From Spirochaeta cellobiosiphila DSM 17781 (GTDB lineage Bacteria; Spirochaetota; Spirochaetia; DSM-17781): DNA of 64,000 nucleotides. The position numbers and the translations under genes are program-made. Under the pieces are notes generated by a model. The model worked only from the letters and a program-made list of their open reading frames with translations. It did no database searches and had not been told where the DNA came from. This document shows positions 53,520-61,636 of this stretch, in pieces; position 1 is the stretch's first letter; the number at the start of each line of letters is the position of its first letter. The stretch lies in assembly GCF_000426705.1 (NCBI RefSeq), contig NZ_AUFW01000007.1:124001-188000 (forward strand). The letters are read 5' to 3'.

Positions 53520-55628
53520 ATGGCTACAAGTGTAACGGACCTATATGGTGTTAATGCATTCAGTGACGTGGTAATGCGAGAAAGATTGCCCAAAGCTGTT
53601 TACAAAGAAATAAAAGCAGTTCAACAAGGACTTATGGTGCTTTCTTTGGAATCAGCCAACGTTGTAGCAGCTGCTATGAAGGATTGGGCAATTGAAAGAG
53701 GAGCAACACACTATACTCACTGGTTCCAACCACTAACTGGTGCTACTGCAGAAAAGCATGATTCATTCATTGAGCCTACAGGCGATGGTCGTGTATTGAT
53801 GGAGTTCAGTGGTAAAGCTTTAATTCAAGGAGAGCCTGACGCTTCTTCCTTCCCCTCAGGAGGTCTACGGGACACTTTTGAAGCTAGAGGTTATACAGCA
53901 TGGGATACAACAAGCCCAGCTTTTATTAAAGATGCTACTACAGGAAAGATACTTGCCATACCAACAGCATTTATTGGTTATCATGGACAGGCATTAGATA
54001 AAAAAACACCCTTATTAAGATCCATGGATGCTTTGAGCACTCAAGCATTACGAGTGTTAAGAGCATTAGGCAACAATACAGCAAAAAAAGTTACAACAAC
54101 TGTGGGACCTGAGCAAGAATACTTTCTAATTGATAAGGAGTATTTTGCAAAGAGACCTGACCTTCTTCTATCTGGTAGAACTGTGTTTGGTGCTATGCCT
54201 GCAAAAGGTCAAGAATTGGATGATCATTATTTTGGCGCTGTTCAGGATCGTGTAGCAGGATTCATGAAAGAACTCAATATCGAACTTTGGAAGCTAGGTA
54301 TTGATGCAAAAACACAACACAATGAAGTTGCTCCTAACCAATTCGAATTAGCAACCATCTTTAACACTTCCAACGTAGCAGCTGATTCTAACCAACTGGT
54401 TATGGAAACTATGAAAAAAGTGGCAAAAAGACATGACCTTGTTTGTCTTCTTCATGAAAAGCCATTTGCTGGAGTTAATGGGTCTGGTAAACATAACAAC
54501 TGGTCAATGAGTTCTGATGATGGTCAAAACTTACTCGAGCCTGGTGATACTCCTCATGAAAATGCACAATTCTTATTATTTGCTGCCTCTGTTATTAAAG
54601 CCGTTGATATGTATGCTCCATTACTAAGATTGGGAGCTGCTAATTCAGGAAATGACCACCGACTAGGGGCAAATGAAGCTCCTCCAGCGATTATTTCAAT
54701 CTTCTTAGGAGATTTGCTAACTGAAATATTTGAAGCGATTGCAAAAGATGGAAAACTAGAAGCCAAAGAAGGGGGTAACCTAAAACTTGGTGCTAATTGT
54801 CTTCCTGACCTCCCTAAAGATCTAACAGATAGAAATAGAACCAGTCCTTTTGCCTTTACTGGTAATAAATTTGAGTTCAGAATGTGTCCTTCCTCTGATT
54901 CCATATCTGGTGCTAACGTTGTACTTAACACTGCTGTTGCTGATATTCTAATGGAAGTTGCTGATCGATTAGAAAAAGCATCTAACATAACATCAGAGAT
55001 GACCGCCATTGTTAAAGAATACTATAATGCCCACGAGAAAGTTGTGTTCAACGGTAATGGGTATTCAGACGAATGGGTTGCAGAAGCTGAAAAAAGAGGT
55101 TTACCTAACTTAAAGTCAACTGTAGCAGTTCTTCCTGAACTTATTAAGGATTACTCCAAAAACTTATTTACAAAGCACAAAGTTTTCATAGAAGAAGAAA
55201 TTGTGTCCAGATATAATGTTTATGCTGAAAAATATGCTAAACAGATTAATATAGAAGCGAATGTAATGGTTGAAATGGCTAAACAGCAAATTGCTCCTGC
55301 AGCTTTAGAATATGCTTCAGAATTAGCTAGTGAAGTCGCGTCTATAAAAGAAATTGTTTCTGTGGGAACTTCTACAACTGAAGCATTAATTAGCGATATT
55401 GCAAGTAATGTTGAAACTCTTCTCAAAGAAACTGCAGTCCTTGAAACAAAAATTAAGGAAGCTCAGGAAAAAGAAGAAGAGGGAGAGTATGCTCTTGCAA
55501 AAGCTTTCCGTGAAAATGTATTCACACAAATGGCTAAAGTAAGAGAACCTGGTGATTGCCTTGAAAAGCTTGTTGCTAAAGAATACTGGCCATTCCCTAC
55601 ATACGAAGAAATGCTCTTCAAAATGTAA
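53520..55628 (+). CDS. glnN: Type III glutamine synthetase
   Basis: 702 residues, the length of GSIII. Ordered motifs: [15 protein letters not shown] (metal-binding Glu), [38 protein letters not shown], and [19 protein letters not shown]. Makes glutamine from glutamate, ammonia and ATP as a double hexamer. GSIII has no adenylylation site, so control is probably transcriptional; an inverted repeat lies upstream. AGGAG at 9 nt from the ATG. Confidence 0.95.
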   Translation: MATSVTDLYGVNAFSDVVMRERLPKAVYKEIKAVQQGLMVLSLESANVVAAAMKDWAIERGATHYTHWFQPLTGATAEKHDSFIEPTGDGRVLMEFSGKALIQGEPDASSFPSGGLRDTFEARGYTAWDTTSPAFIKDATTGKILAIPTAFIGYHGQALDKKTPLLRSMDALSTQALRVLRALGNNTAKKVTTTVGPEQEYFLIDKEYFAKRPDLLLSGRTVFGAMPAKGQELDDHYFGAVQDRVAGFMKELNIELWKLGIDAKTQHNEVAPNQFELATIFNTSNVAADSNQLVMETMKKVAKRHDLVCLLHEKPFAGVNGSGKHNNWSMSSDDGQNLLEPGDTPHENAQFLLFAASVIKAVDMYAPLLRLGAANSGNDHRLGANEAPPAIISIFLGDLLTEIFEAIAKDGKLEAKEGGNLKLGANCLPDLPKDLTDRNRTSPFAFTGNKFEFRMCPSSDSISGANVVLNTAVADILMEVADRLEKASNITSEMTAIVKEYYNAHEKVVFNGNGYSDEWVAEAEKRGLPNLKSTVAVLPELIKDYSKNLFTKHKVFIEEEIVSRYNVYAEKYAKQINIEANVMVEMAKQQIAPAALEYASELASEVASIKEIVSVGTSTTEALISDIASNVETLLKETAVLETKIKEAQEKEEEGEYALAKAFRENVFTQMAKVREPGDCLEKLVAKEYWPFPTYEEMLFKM

Positions 55629-55652
55629 TTCCTGTATCATTTCAGGTATTAA

Positions 55653-55681
55653 GAGATCCGCTTTTGCGGATCTTTTTTTTT
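55653..55681 (+). terminator. Intrinsic terminator after glnN
   Basis: GATCCGC/GCGGATC stem, loop TTTT, followed by nine T. Confidence 0.93.
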
Positions 55682-55708
55682 ATTCATCAACCCTATATAC
55701 TCACCTGC

Positions 55709-57049
55709 ATGAACTCAAAAATACCAATCTTAAAAACTTTAATTGCTTTAGCAACGCCTATCATGCTTCAGAGCTTCTTACAAAACTCATTAAGCTTTTT
55801 TGATACATTAATGATTAGTCAATTAGGAGATGAAAAGGTTGCTGCAGTTGGTATAGCAGTACAATTAATTTTTATTTTCAACATGATCCAGTTTGGTCTT
55901 CAAACCGGTTTATCTATTAATACATCTCAATACTATGGCAAGGGTGACTATAATAGTATCAAAAAGATACTTGGAATCCAAATCCTTTTCAGTGTGGTAT
56001 CTCTAGCATTACTCTGGATTGCTATATTTGTTTTACCAGACCACATTCTTTCACTATATACTGATGATATAAGGATTAAGGATACAGCAAAGTCATACCT
56101 TCAAATCAACGGGGCATCTTTACTTTTTGCAATTTTAATCAACAGCTACACTCTAAATCTTCGCAGTACAAATGTCGTTAATCTACCTACTATTGCTAGT
56201 GGTATCTCTGTATTTATAAACTTAGGTTTAAACTATGTCTTTATATTTGGTTGGGGTGCTATTCCTGCTCAAGGCGCCAATGGAGCGGCTCTAGCAACAG
56301 CCATAGCCAGATTTGCTAACTTGGCGATACTATTATTTTTCACATATAAATTCAAATACATAGCAGCCGCTTCCATAAAAGAAATGATAAATTTTGATAG
56401 TGAATTTATCAAAAAAACCTTCAAAGTCACATGGCCTGTAGTACTAAACGAAAGTATTTGGGTACTTGGGGTGAGCTTGTATAGCTGGGTGTACGCCAGA
56501 ATGGGGACTCAATCTCTGGCTGCTGTTAATATATGTACATCCATTGAAAATGTCCTATATACACCTTTTTTTGGTATGTTTGCAGCAGGAAGTGTCCTCA
56601 TAGGTAACCAAATTGGACGTGGTGATACCTCTCAGGCAAAAGAATCCGCAAAATTAATCATAATTATGCATACCCTATTGGCTATATTCACAGGGATTAT
56701 CCTCATTGCTTTAAGAGTTCCCATAATGAGGATATACAATGTATCAGAAACCACAATGTACTATTGTTCCAGAATCCTTATTATCATCGGTATCACTATG
56801 GGCCTAAAAATGCTTGACTACACCTTTACTGTTAGCATTTTTAGAGGAGGTGGTGATACAAAATTTAGTCTATTCCTGGATTTTTCTGGTGTCTGGCTCA
56901 TTGGTGTACCAATATCATTAATTGCTGGAATGATATTTAAAATACCAGTATATTGGTTAGTAGGCTTAGTAAAAATAGAACATTTCTATAAAATTCTATT
57001 AGCCTGGGTGAGGTATAAGAAAGATAAATGGATCAGGAAAGTGATCTAA
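55709..57049 (+). CDS. MATE-family efflux transporter
   Basis: 446 residues from ATG 55,709 (the frame extends 45 nt upstream through the glnN terminator). Twelve hydrophobic segments in two homologous halves with an internal duplication typical of MATE: ATPIMLQSFLQNSLSFFDTL and VTWPVVLNESIWVLGVSLYS. Exports cationic drugs or metabolites by Na+ or H+ antiport. No Shine-Dalgarno; TATACT 7 nt upstream suggests a leaderless message that restarts right after the terminator. Confidence 0.9.
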   Translation: MNSKIPILKTLIALATPIMLQSFLQNSLSFFDTLMISQLGDEKVAAVGIAVQLIFIFNMIQFGLQTGLSINTSQYYGKGDYNSIKKILGIQILFSVVSLALLWIAIFVLPDHILSLYTDDIRIKDTAKSYLQINGASLLFAILINSYTLNLRSTNVVNLPTIASGISVFINLGLNYVFIFGWGAIPAQGANGAALATAIARFANLAILLFFTYKFKYIAAASIKEMINFDSEFIKKTFKVTWPVVLNESIWVLGVSLYSWVYARMGTQSLAAVNICTSIENVLYTPFFGMFAAGSVLIGNQIGRGDTSQAKESAKLIIIMHTLLAIFTGIILIALRVPIMRIYNVSETTMYYCSRILIIIGITMGLKMLDYTFTVSIFRGGGDTKFSLFLDFSGVWLIGVPISLIAGMIFKIPVYWLVGLVKIEHFYKILLAWVRYKKDKWIRKVI

Positions 57050-57073
57050 ACATATTTTATGAGGAGCCTAATT

Positions 57074-57289
57074 ATGGGTAAACGATCTGAAAGCACCCTC
57101 AAAGGGGTACACAAAAAAGCCGGGAGAGCGATATTACCTCCCAATAAAGTCTTCAAAGATAAGAAGAAATATACCAGAAAGTTAAAGTATAAAGGTAAGC
57201 AAATAAATGATGCTTACCTTTTTTTATTTCCCATAAAATTACATGTTGACACTTTCGATCTTAATAAGTATAGTTCCATTCGTCGCTAA
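57074..57289 (+). CDS. Small basic protein with in-frame terminator; ArfA/BrfA-like ribosome rescue factor candidate
   Basis: 71 codons from ATG 57,074 (AGGAG 7 nt upstream). The first 42 residues carry 16 Lys/Arg, with KVFKDKKKYTRKLKYKGK at 25-42. A perfect 11-bp stem (AAAGGTAAGCA/TGCTTACCTTT, 57,191-57,221) and a T7 run lie inside codons 40-51; no stop precedes them, and the frame continues to TAA at 57,287. Most transcripts should therefore end without a stop codon. E. coli ArfA and Bacillus BrfA are made this way, and YTRK..Y.GK resembles the ArfA KKGKGSY.RK core. That is inference, not homology by search. Residues after ~50 look less protein-like. Confidence 0.5.
   Translation: MGKRSESTLKGVHKKAGRAILPPNKVFKDKKKYTRKLKYKGKQINDAYLFLFPIKLHVDTFDLNKYSSIRR
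57191..57226 (+). terminator. Intrinsic terminator inside the small basic ORF
   Basis: AAAGGTAAGCA (57,191-57,201), loop AATAAATGA, TGCTTACCTTT (57,211-57,221), T-run to 57,225. As strong as the terminators after glnN and the tRNAs. The loop has TAA and TGA only out of frame. Confidence 0.88.
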
Positions 57290-57298
57290 GAACGATTT

Positions 57299-57371
57299 GC
57301 CCTGGTAGCTCAGGGGATAGAGCAACCGCCTCCTAAGCGGTAGGTCGGACGTTCGAATCGTCTCTAGGGCA
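57299..57371 (+). tRNA. tRNA-Arg (anticodon CCT)
   Basis: 73 nt folding into a full cloverleaf: 7-bp acceptor GCCCTGG/CTAGGGC (one G.U), D arm GCTC/GAGC, anticodon arm ACCGC-CTCCTAA-GCGGT reading CCT, T arm GGACG-TTCGAAT-CGTCT, discriminator A. The CCA end is not encoded. Confidence 0.95.
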
Positions 57372-57377
57372 GATTAA

Positions 57378-57451
57378 GGGGGTGTGGCGAAGTTGGTTAT
57401 CGCACCGGCCTGTCAAGCCGGGGATCGCGGGTTCAAGTCCCGTCACTCCCG
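57378..57451 (+). tRNA. tRNA-Asp (anticodon GTC)
   Basis: 74 nt: acceptor GGGGGTG/CACTCCC, D arm GCGA/TCGC, anticodon arm CCGGC-CTGTCAA-GCCGG, T arm GCGGG-TTCAAGT-CCCGT, discriminator G (identity element of tRNA-Asp). 6 nt after tRNA-Arg, so co-transcribed. CCA not encoded. Confidence 0.96.
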
Positions 57452-57456
57452 ATATA

Positions 57457-57486
57457 ACGCAAGGTTTGTACCTTGCGTTTTTTTTT
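57457..57486 (+). terminator. Intrinsic terminator after the tRNA pair
   Basis: ACGCAAGGT/ACCTTGCGT stem, loop TTGT, followed by eight T. Confidence 0.93.
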
Positions 57487-57493
57487 GCCTTTT

Positions 57494-58216
57494 TTAAAAA
57501 ACGATCTTAAAAGTTATAGGATCATTTAATGTTAACAAATCTAAAACAGGAATGGTGATTTTAGCTTCATTACCATTAGCTTCTCCACCTTCGATGGATG
57601 TAATGACTGAAGGACAATTAATACTAATCATTACATTTTGCTGAGTTAATGTCTTTTTTATAACATCTTCTGAGGCGTATTCCTCAAAAATAACTTCAAC
57701 CATGGATAGATATTCCTCGGTACTAATAGTATCTCCCTCTACAGGTAAAAAATAGTCAGCACCTTCTTGAGGAAAGGAAATAAGAGACAATAGTGTTGAA
57801 GAATTCTGTTTATTCAAGTTGAACTGAACCACAGATTGGGAACCCTTCTTATGAAAGGAGAGAGGAAAATTGTCATCCTGTGAATCTAATAATTGTGGTA
57901 AGTTAGCAAAATCAAAGGATACCTTTAGATTACCAGTAGTTTTTTCAGAATACTCTAGATGGCTAATACCCGGTAAGTCATTTATACCTTTCTGAATCAT
58001 ATCCAACTCGAATAAATTAAAATTATCTTCTACCTCTTGTCCACTCATCGCAGCTATTAAATCTTTAAAATAATCATTAAGAAAAGGGGAAGTATTGATA
58101 CTGTACGTAACACTTCCTGACAAATCTTTATTTAATGTCATTTTCTCTGTAGATTCACAGGAAATAATCAAGAATAGACTCGTTAATCCTAATAGTAAGG
58201 ATCTCATTCTTTTCAT
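57494..58216 (-). CDS. Hypothetical lipoprotein
   Basis: 240 residues from ATG 58,216, with AGGAG 7 nt upstream (the frame also starts 27 nt earlier). Lipobox FLIISC. The body has a beta-strand/helix alternation (LSGSVTYSINTSPFLNDYFK, LEYSEKTTGNLKVSFDFANL) like the YfaZ/DUF-type outer lipoproteins, but no family is recognised. Divergent from galU. Confidence 0.7.
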   Translation of the reverse strand: MKRMRSLLLGLTSLFLIISCESTEKMTLNKDLSGSVTYSINTSPFLNDYFKDLIAAMSGQEVEDNFNLFELDMIQKGINDLPGISHLEYSEKTTGNLKVSFDFANLPQLLDSQDDNFPLSFHKKGSQSVVQFNLNKQNSSTLLSLISFPQEGADYFLPVEGDTISTEEYLSMVEVIFEEYASEDVIKKTLTQQNVMISINCPSVITSIEGGEANGNEAKITIPVLDLLTLNDPITFKIVF

Positions 58217-58279
58217 TTTTAAACTCCTATTATAGTATAACACTTGTAACTCACAATTCTATTTAAGGAAACACTACTT

Positions 58280-59119
58280 ATGAAAGGTATAATAGTAGCA
58301 GCAGGTTACGGAACTCGTTTCCTACCTGTAACAAAAACAATTCCTAAAGAAATGCTTCCCCTTGTTAATAAACCTTCCATCGCTTTTATAGTCGAAGAAT
58401 TCATTAACTCTGGAATCAAAGATATCATCATTATCACATCAAGACGAAAAAAATCAATGGAAGACTTCCTGGATAGGGAATTTGAACTGGAAAGTATCTT
58501 TTATCAAGAAGGAGCAAAATCCAAGCTTGAAAAGATAAAACCCTATTTCAACGCCCGCTTTGCCTTCATTCGACAACATTCCATGTTAGGAACGGGACAT
58601 GCTTTATTGGAAGCAAAATCTCTTCTGGGAGGAGAACCAGCCGTTGTTGCCTATCCTGATGACTTACATTTTGGAAAGATCCCTTTAACAAAACAATTGA
58701 TTGATGTCTATAATGAAACCCATTGTTCTGTCTTAGGAACAATTCATAATCCACCTGAAATCAATCGTTATGGAGTATTGGAATTAGCAGAAGATAAACT
58801 TCATGTTAAAGATATTGTAGAAAAACCACCTATTGGAACAGAACCTAGTAAGGAAGTCTCTATAGGTCGTTATTTGTACACACCCGATTTCTTTGACTTC
58901 TTAGAAGAAGGATGGGAAGCTCATAGTTCTGGAGAATACTACCATGTATATGCTCTCAAAAAACAAATGGAACTCGGACGGGTTGTTTTCAAACAAGTAG
59001 AAGGGGATAGACTTGATACGGGAGCTCCTGAAGGTTTTATCAAAGCCTGGTTACATTATTGCAAGACAATTCCAGAATTCAAACAAATACTAACAGAAGA
59101 AACAAAAGATCTACACTAA
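58280..59119 (+). CDS. galU: UTP-glucose-1-phosphate uridylyltransferase
   Basis: 279 residues. Nucleotide-binding IVAAGYGTRFLPVTKTIPKE and MLPLVNKPSI, with VVAYPDDLHFG (metal site) and VEKPP. Forms UDP-glucose from UTP and glucose-1-phosphate for surface sugars. AAGGA upstream. Its 3' end overlaps that of the convergent glycosyltransferase by 9 nt. Confidence 0.93.
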   Translation: MKGIIVAAGYGTRFLPVTKTIPKEMLPLVNKPSIAFIVEEFINSGIKDIIIITSRRKKSMEDFLDREFELESIFYQEGAKSKLEKIKPYFNARFAFIRQHSMLGTGHALLEAKSLLGGEPAVVAYPDDLHFGKIPLTKQLIDVYNETHCSVLGTIHNPPEINRYGVLELAEDKLHVKDIVEKPPIGTEPSKEVSIGRYLYTPDFFDFLEEGWEAHSSGEYYHVYALKKQMELGRVVFKQVEGDRLDTGAPEGFIKAWLHYCKTIPEFKQILTEETKDLH

Positions 59120-59953
59120 TCCTTCTTCCGAATAAGAGGAAGCTAGGGACATATATTTCTTATATGTATCCTGGTGACCTCTTTTTAAAGCACCCTTACC
59201 ATAGATTCTACATTTATAGGCCATTACTTTTCTGGCTAATTTATCATGAGTTCTATTGAAATATTGTCTATCGATAAGTCCTTGTAAAGCCTTTATTCTA
59301 AAGATTTCTATTTGACCATATTTGGTAGATAATTGCTCCCAATCTCCTGCCTTCTTTATAACTAACGGCTCATCAATATATCCAACTTCATATTTAGCAG
59401 TTATCCGGAGCCAAAACTCATAATCTTCTGCGATCTCTATGGACTCATCGAATCCCCCTAATGCTAGATACAGTTCTCGACTTAATAGAACGGTAGAGGG
59501 TCCAATAATACATTTATCGAGGGAATCCTCAAAGATGTCCCCTTCCCTCTTATGTTTCATTTTTCTTTGGCTAATGATCTTATTATTTCGTTGCCATGTT
59601 TCTCTTGTGTGAACTATTTTACAATCTAAATGGGTTCGAAGATAGTTCATTTGTGTTATCAGTTTGTCAGGAGACCAAATATCATCAGAATCAAGAAATG
59701 CTATCCAATTAGCATTCGTCAATCTCACACCTTCATTTCTCACTTTACCAGGAAGACCAGTATGAGAGATTCTCTTGTATGTAATTCTATGGTCCTTTGG
59801 AATGATATCTTCCGTATTCTCTTCTGAACCATCATCAATGATAATTAGCTCCCAATCAGTAAAACTCTGATTTTGAACAGAATCGATAGCTTCTGTCAGC
59901 TGAAATGATCGATTATAGGTTGGAATTACCACAGAAACTAAAGGTTTAATCAT
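59111..59953 (-). CDS. Family 2 glycosyltransferase
   Basis: 280 residues, GT-A fold. VSVVIPTYNRSFQLTEAIDS, then LIIIDDGS, NWIAFLDSDDIW (DxD) and GPSTVLLSRELYLALGGFDE near the acceptor site. Transfers a sugar from a nucleotide-sugar, probably in glycan or lipid-sugar synthesis; next to galU, so UDP-glucose is a possible donor. No Shine-Dalgarno seen. Confidence 0.9.
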   Translation of the reverse strand: MIKPLVSVVIPTYNRSFQLTEAIDSVQNQSFTDWELIIIDDGSEENTEDIIPKDHRITYKRISHTGLPGKVRNEGVRLTNANWIAFLDSDDIWSPDKLITQMNYLRTHLDCKIVHTRETWQRNNKIISQRKMKHKREGDIFEDSLDKCIIGPSTVLLSRELYLALGGFDESIEIAEDYEFWLRITAKYEVGYIDEPLVIKKAGDWEQLSTKYGQIEIFRIKALQGLIDRQYFNRTHDKLARKVMAYKCRIYGKGALKRGHQDTYKKYMSLASSYSEEGLV

Positions 59954-60003
59954 AGGAACATACTAGTTAAGTATAGAAATCAAGTCTAGCTTTAGTCTAA
60001 TAT

Positions 60004-60498
60004 ATGATCATGCAAACACTTGTGATCTATTACAGCAGGAATGGGTTCACTGAGAAAGCTCTTTCCATATTAGCGGATTTTTTAAAAGATCCGACAGATA
60101 CTATCCATATCAAGGATATGAATAATGAAGTTGACCTAAACAAATACGATAGAATCATTATTGGGAGCCCTGTTTACAATAATAGGGTAAATTCTAAGAT
60201 CTTAGGATTCTGTAAGAAAAATATGGAAATACTCAGTGAGAAAAAATTAGGCTTTTTTGTGACAAGCCTAAGTGATATTGAAACAGCTAAGGATTATCTA
60301 TTTCAATCATTCCCTAAGTCACTTTTAAGAAGTACTCGATGTAAATCTTTTTTTGGAGGCGAAATTTCCTGGGCGAGCTTGAGCCCTGTAGAAAGATTGA
60401 CATTACAAATGACTAAGGGAATTACCACAGATGTGTCTAATATAGACCTTAATGAAATCGAAAAATTTGCAGCATGTTTAAGAAAACAATGCAGATAA
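60004..60498 (+). CDS. Flavodoxin-like protein (HemG/flavodoxin_5 type)
   Basis: 164 residues; a second ATG two codons later (60,010) gives MQTLVIYYSRNGFTEKALSI, a normal flavodoxin start. YYSRNGFTEK is the FMN phosphate loop and IIIGSPVYNNRVNSKILGF the second loop. It resembles the menaquinone-linked HemG/flavodoxin_5 group, where it may be an electron carrier or protoporphyrinogen oxidase; not proven. No Shine-Dalgarno. Confidence 0.8.
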   Translation: MIMQTLVIYYSRNGFTEKALSILADFLKDPTDTIHIKDMNNEVDLNKYDRIIIGSPVYNNRVNSKILGFCKKNMEILSEKKLGFFVTSLSDIETAKDYLFQSFPKSLLRSTRCKSFFGGEISWASLSPVERLTLQMTKGITTDVSNIDLNEIEKFAACLRKQCR

Positions 60499-60523
60499 GG
60501 ATTAGATAGTTTATAGTCTAGTT

Positions 60524-61636
60524 ATGCGAAGTGTCTATATATATATACTGTCTATATTCATTCTATCCTTTATATCATGTGATATCTTTGAGGAACCCAA
60601 TATTGGAGCGCCTCATCTTGATGGAATAAATTTCCTGGCTTCAGCTGACTTTAACAACTGGAGCTTAGGGACTAGCAATCAGGAAGTAGACCCCAACAAT
60701 ACAGGGACAAGCCCCATTATGTATGAAACAAATTATGGAAGATTGAAAGATGAGGTAACATTAAGTTCAACAGACTCTCCTTCTGGAAAAGAAGTATATA
60801 GTTTAGAAATGTTCAATCTCTATAGTGGTGGCACTTTTGATACACCCCCTACTTTGACAGACTTTTCATCTTCTAGTGGCAGTCCAAGTTATGCGGCGAC
60901 ATCTGGGAGAGAAGGAACAGGAGCTGTATCAATACCTATTGATGATAATGAATATGTTGACATTGACCTGACAACACTCCCTTCAGATCTTCTATCATAT
61001 CAAGTATCACTGGATGTCAAAACAACGGGGTCAACCACATTAATTCAGCTGGTTGAAGATGGTAATGCAGAGACCAGGAACACTTTTGATATAACCAGTA
61101 ACGATTGGGTATTCTTACCTTCAGGTGTATCTCCTAATCTATTAGGAAGCAGTACAAATGCTTATTTATATTTTGGAGAGCCCGCCTCAATTACATCAGC
61201 AGAATTAAGTAGCCAAACCATTATCATTGACAATCTGCTTATCTACCCCTTAAAGCCTTGTCCGTATCTTATCTATCCCCTAACTAAATCAGAAACAGGT
61301 AGAGAAGACATTATTGAAGGTAATTACACTTTTAGCTTTTATATCAAACAAGTCACGGGAATTGATTGGCCTAGTCAGTATACAACTTTTGGCTTTATCT
61401 ATCTTCCTGATAAATTCCCTTTAAATAAAAGGAATAGCCATTCTCGACACATAAATGCTACATCTTATAGTGATTGGAAACAAATATCTGTAGACTTTTC
61501 TTATAATGAAGAAGAAGGAAACGGTAATATTCTAGGATATTTTTATATCATCCCCTCTTTCTTGTCAGGCACAGTAAGACAAAAAACCGTAGGAACTATT
61601 TATATATCAGATCCTACCCTAATTTATAAAGACTAG
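60524..61636 (+). CDS. Hypothetical lipoprotein with carbohydrate-binding-like domains
   Basis: 370 residues; lipobox SFISC. Two beta-sandwich regions, ~120-235 with DIDLTTLPSDLLSYQVSLDV and IIIDNLLIYPL, and ~260-370 with ITGNYTFSFYIKQ-type strands and TIYISDPTLIYK, look like carbohydrate-binding modules. Ligand unknown. TATAGT is 6 nt before the ATG and no Shine-Dalgarno is visible. The stop overlaps the surface-protein stop by 4 nt. Confidence 0.6.
   Translation: MRSVYIYILSIFILSFISCDIFEEPNIGAPHLDGINFLASADFNNWSLGTSNQEVDPNNTGTSPIMYETNYGRLKDEVTLSSTDSPSGKEVYSLEMFNLYSGGTFDTPPTLTDFSSSSGSPSYAATSGREGTGAVSIPIDDNEYVDIDLTTLPSDLLSYQVSLDVKTTGSTTLIQLVEDGNAETRNTFDITSNDWVFLPSGVSPNLLGSSTNAYLYFGEPASITSAELSSQTIIIDNLLIYPLKPCPYLIYPLTKSETGREDIIEGNYTFSFYIKQVTGIDWPSQYTTFGFIYLPDKFPLNKRNSHSRHINATSYSDWKQISVDFSYNEEEGNGNILGYFYIIPSFLSGTVRQKTVGTIYISDPTLIYKD

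Noticed and set aside
54554-55009. Long minus-strand frame inside glnN
   Set aside because: Shadow of a strongly conserved glutamine synthetase gene on +.
57226-57289. The codons after the in-frame terminator as evidence that the small ORF is an ordinary 71-residue protein
   Set aside because: The sequence after codon 50 looks unlike the basic core and would be transcribed only by terminator read-through, so I do not treat it as part of the functional product.
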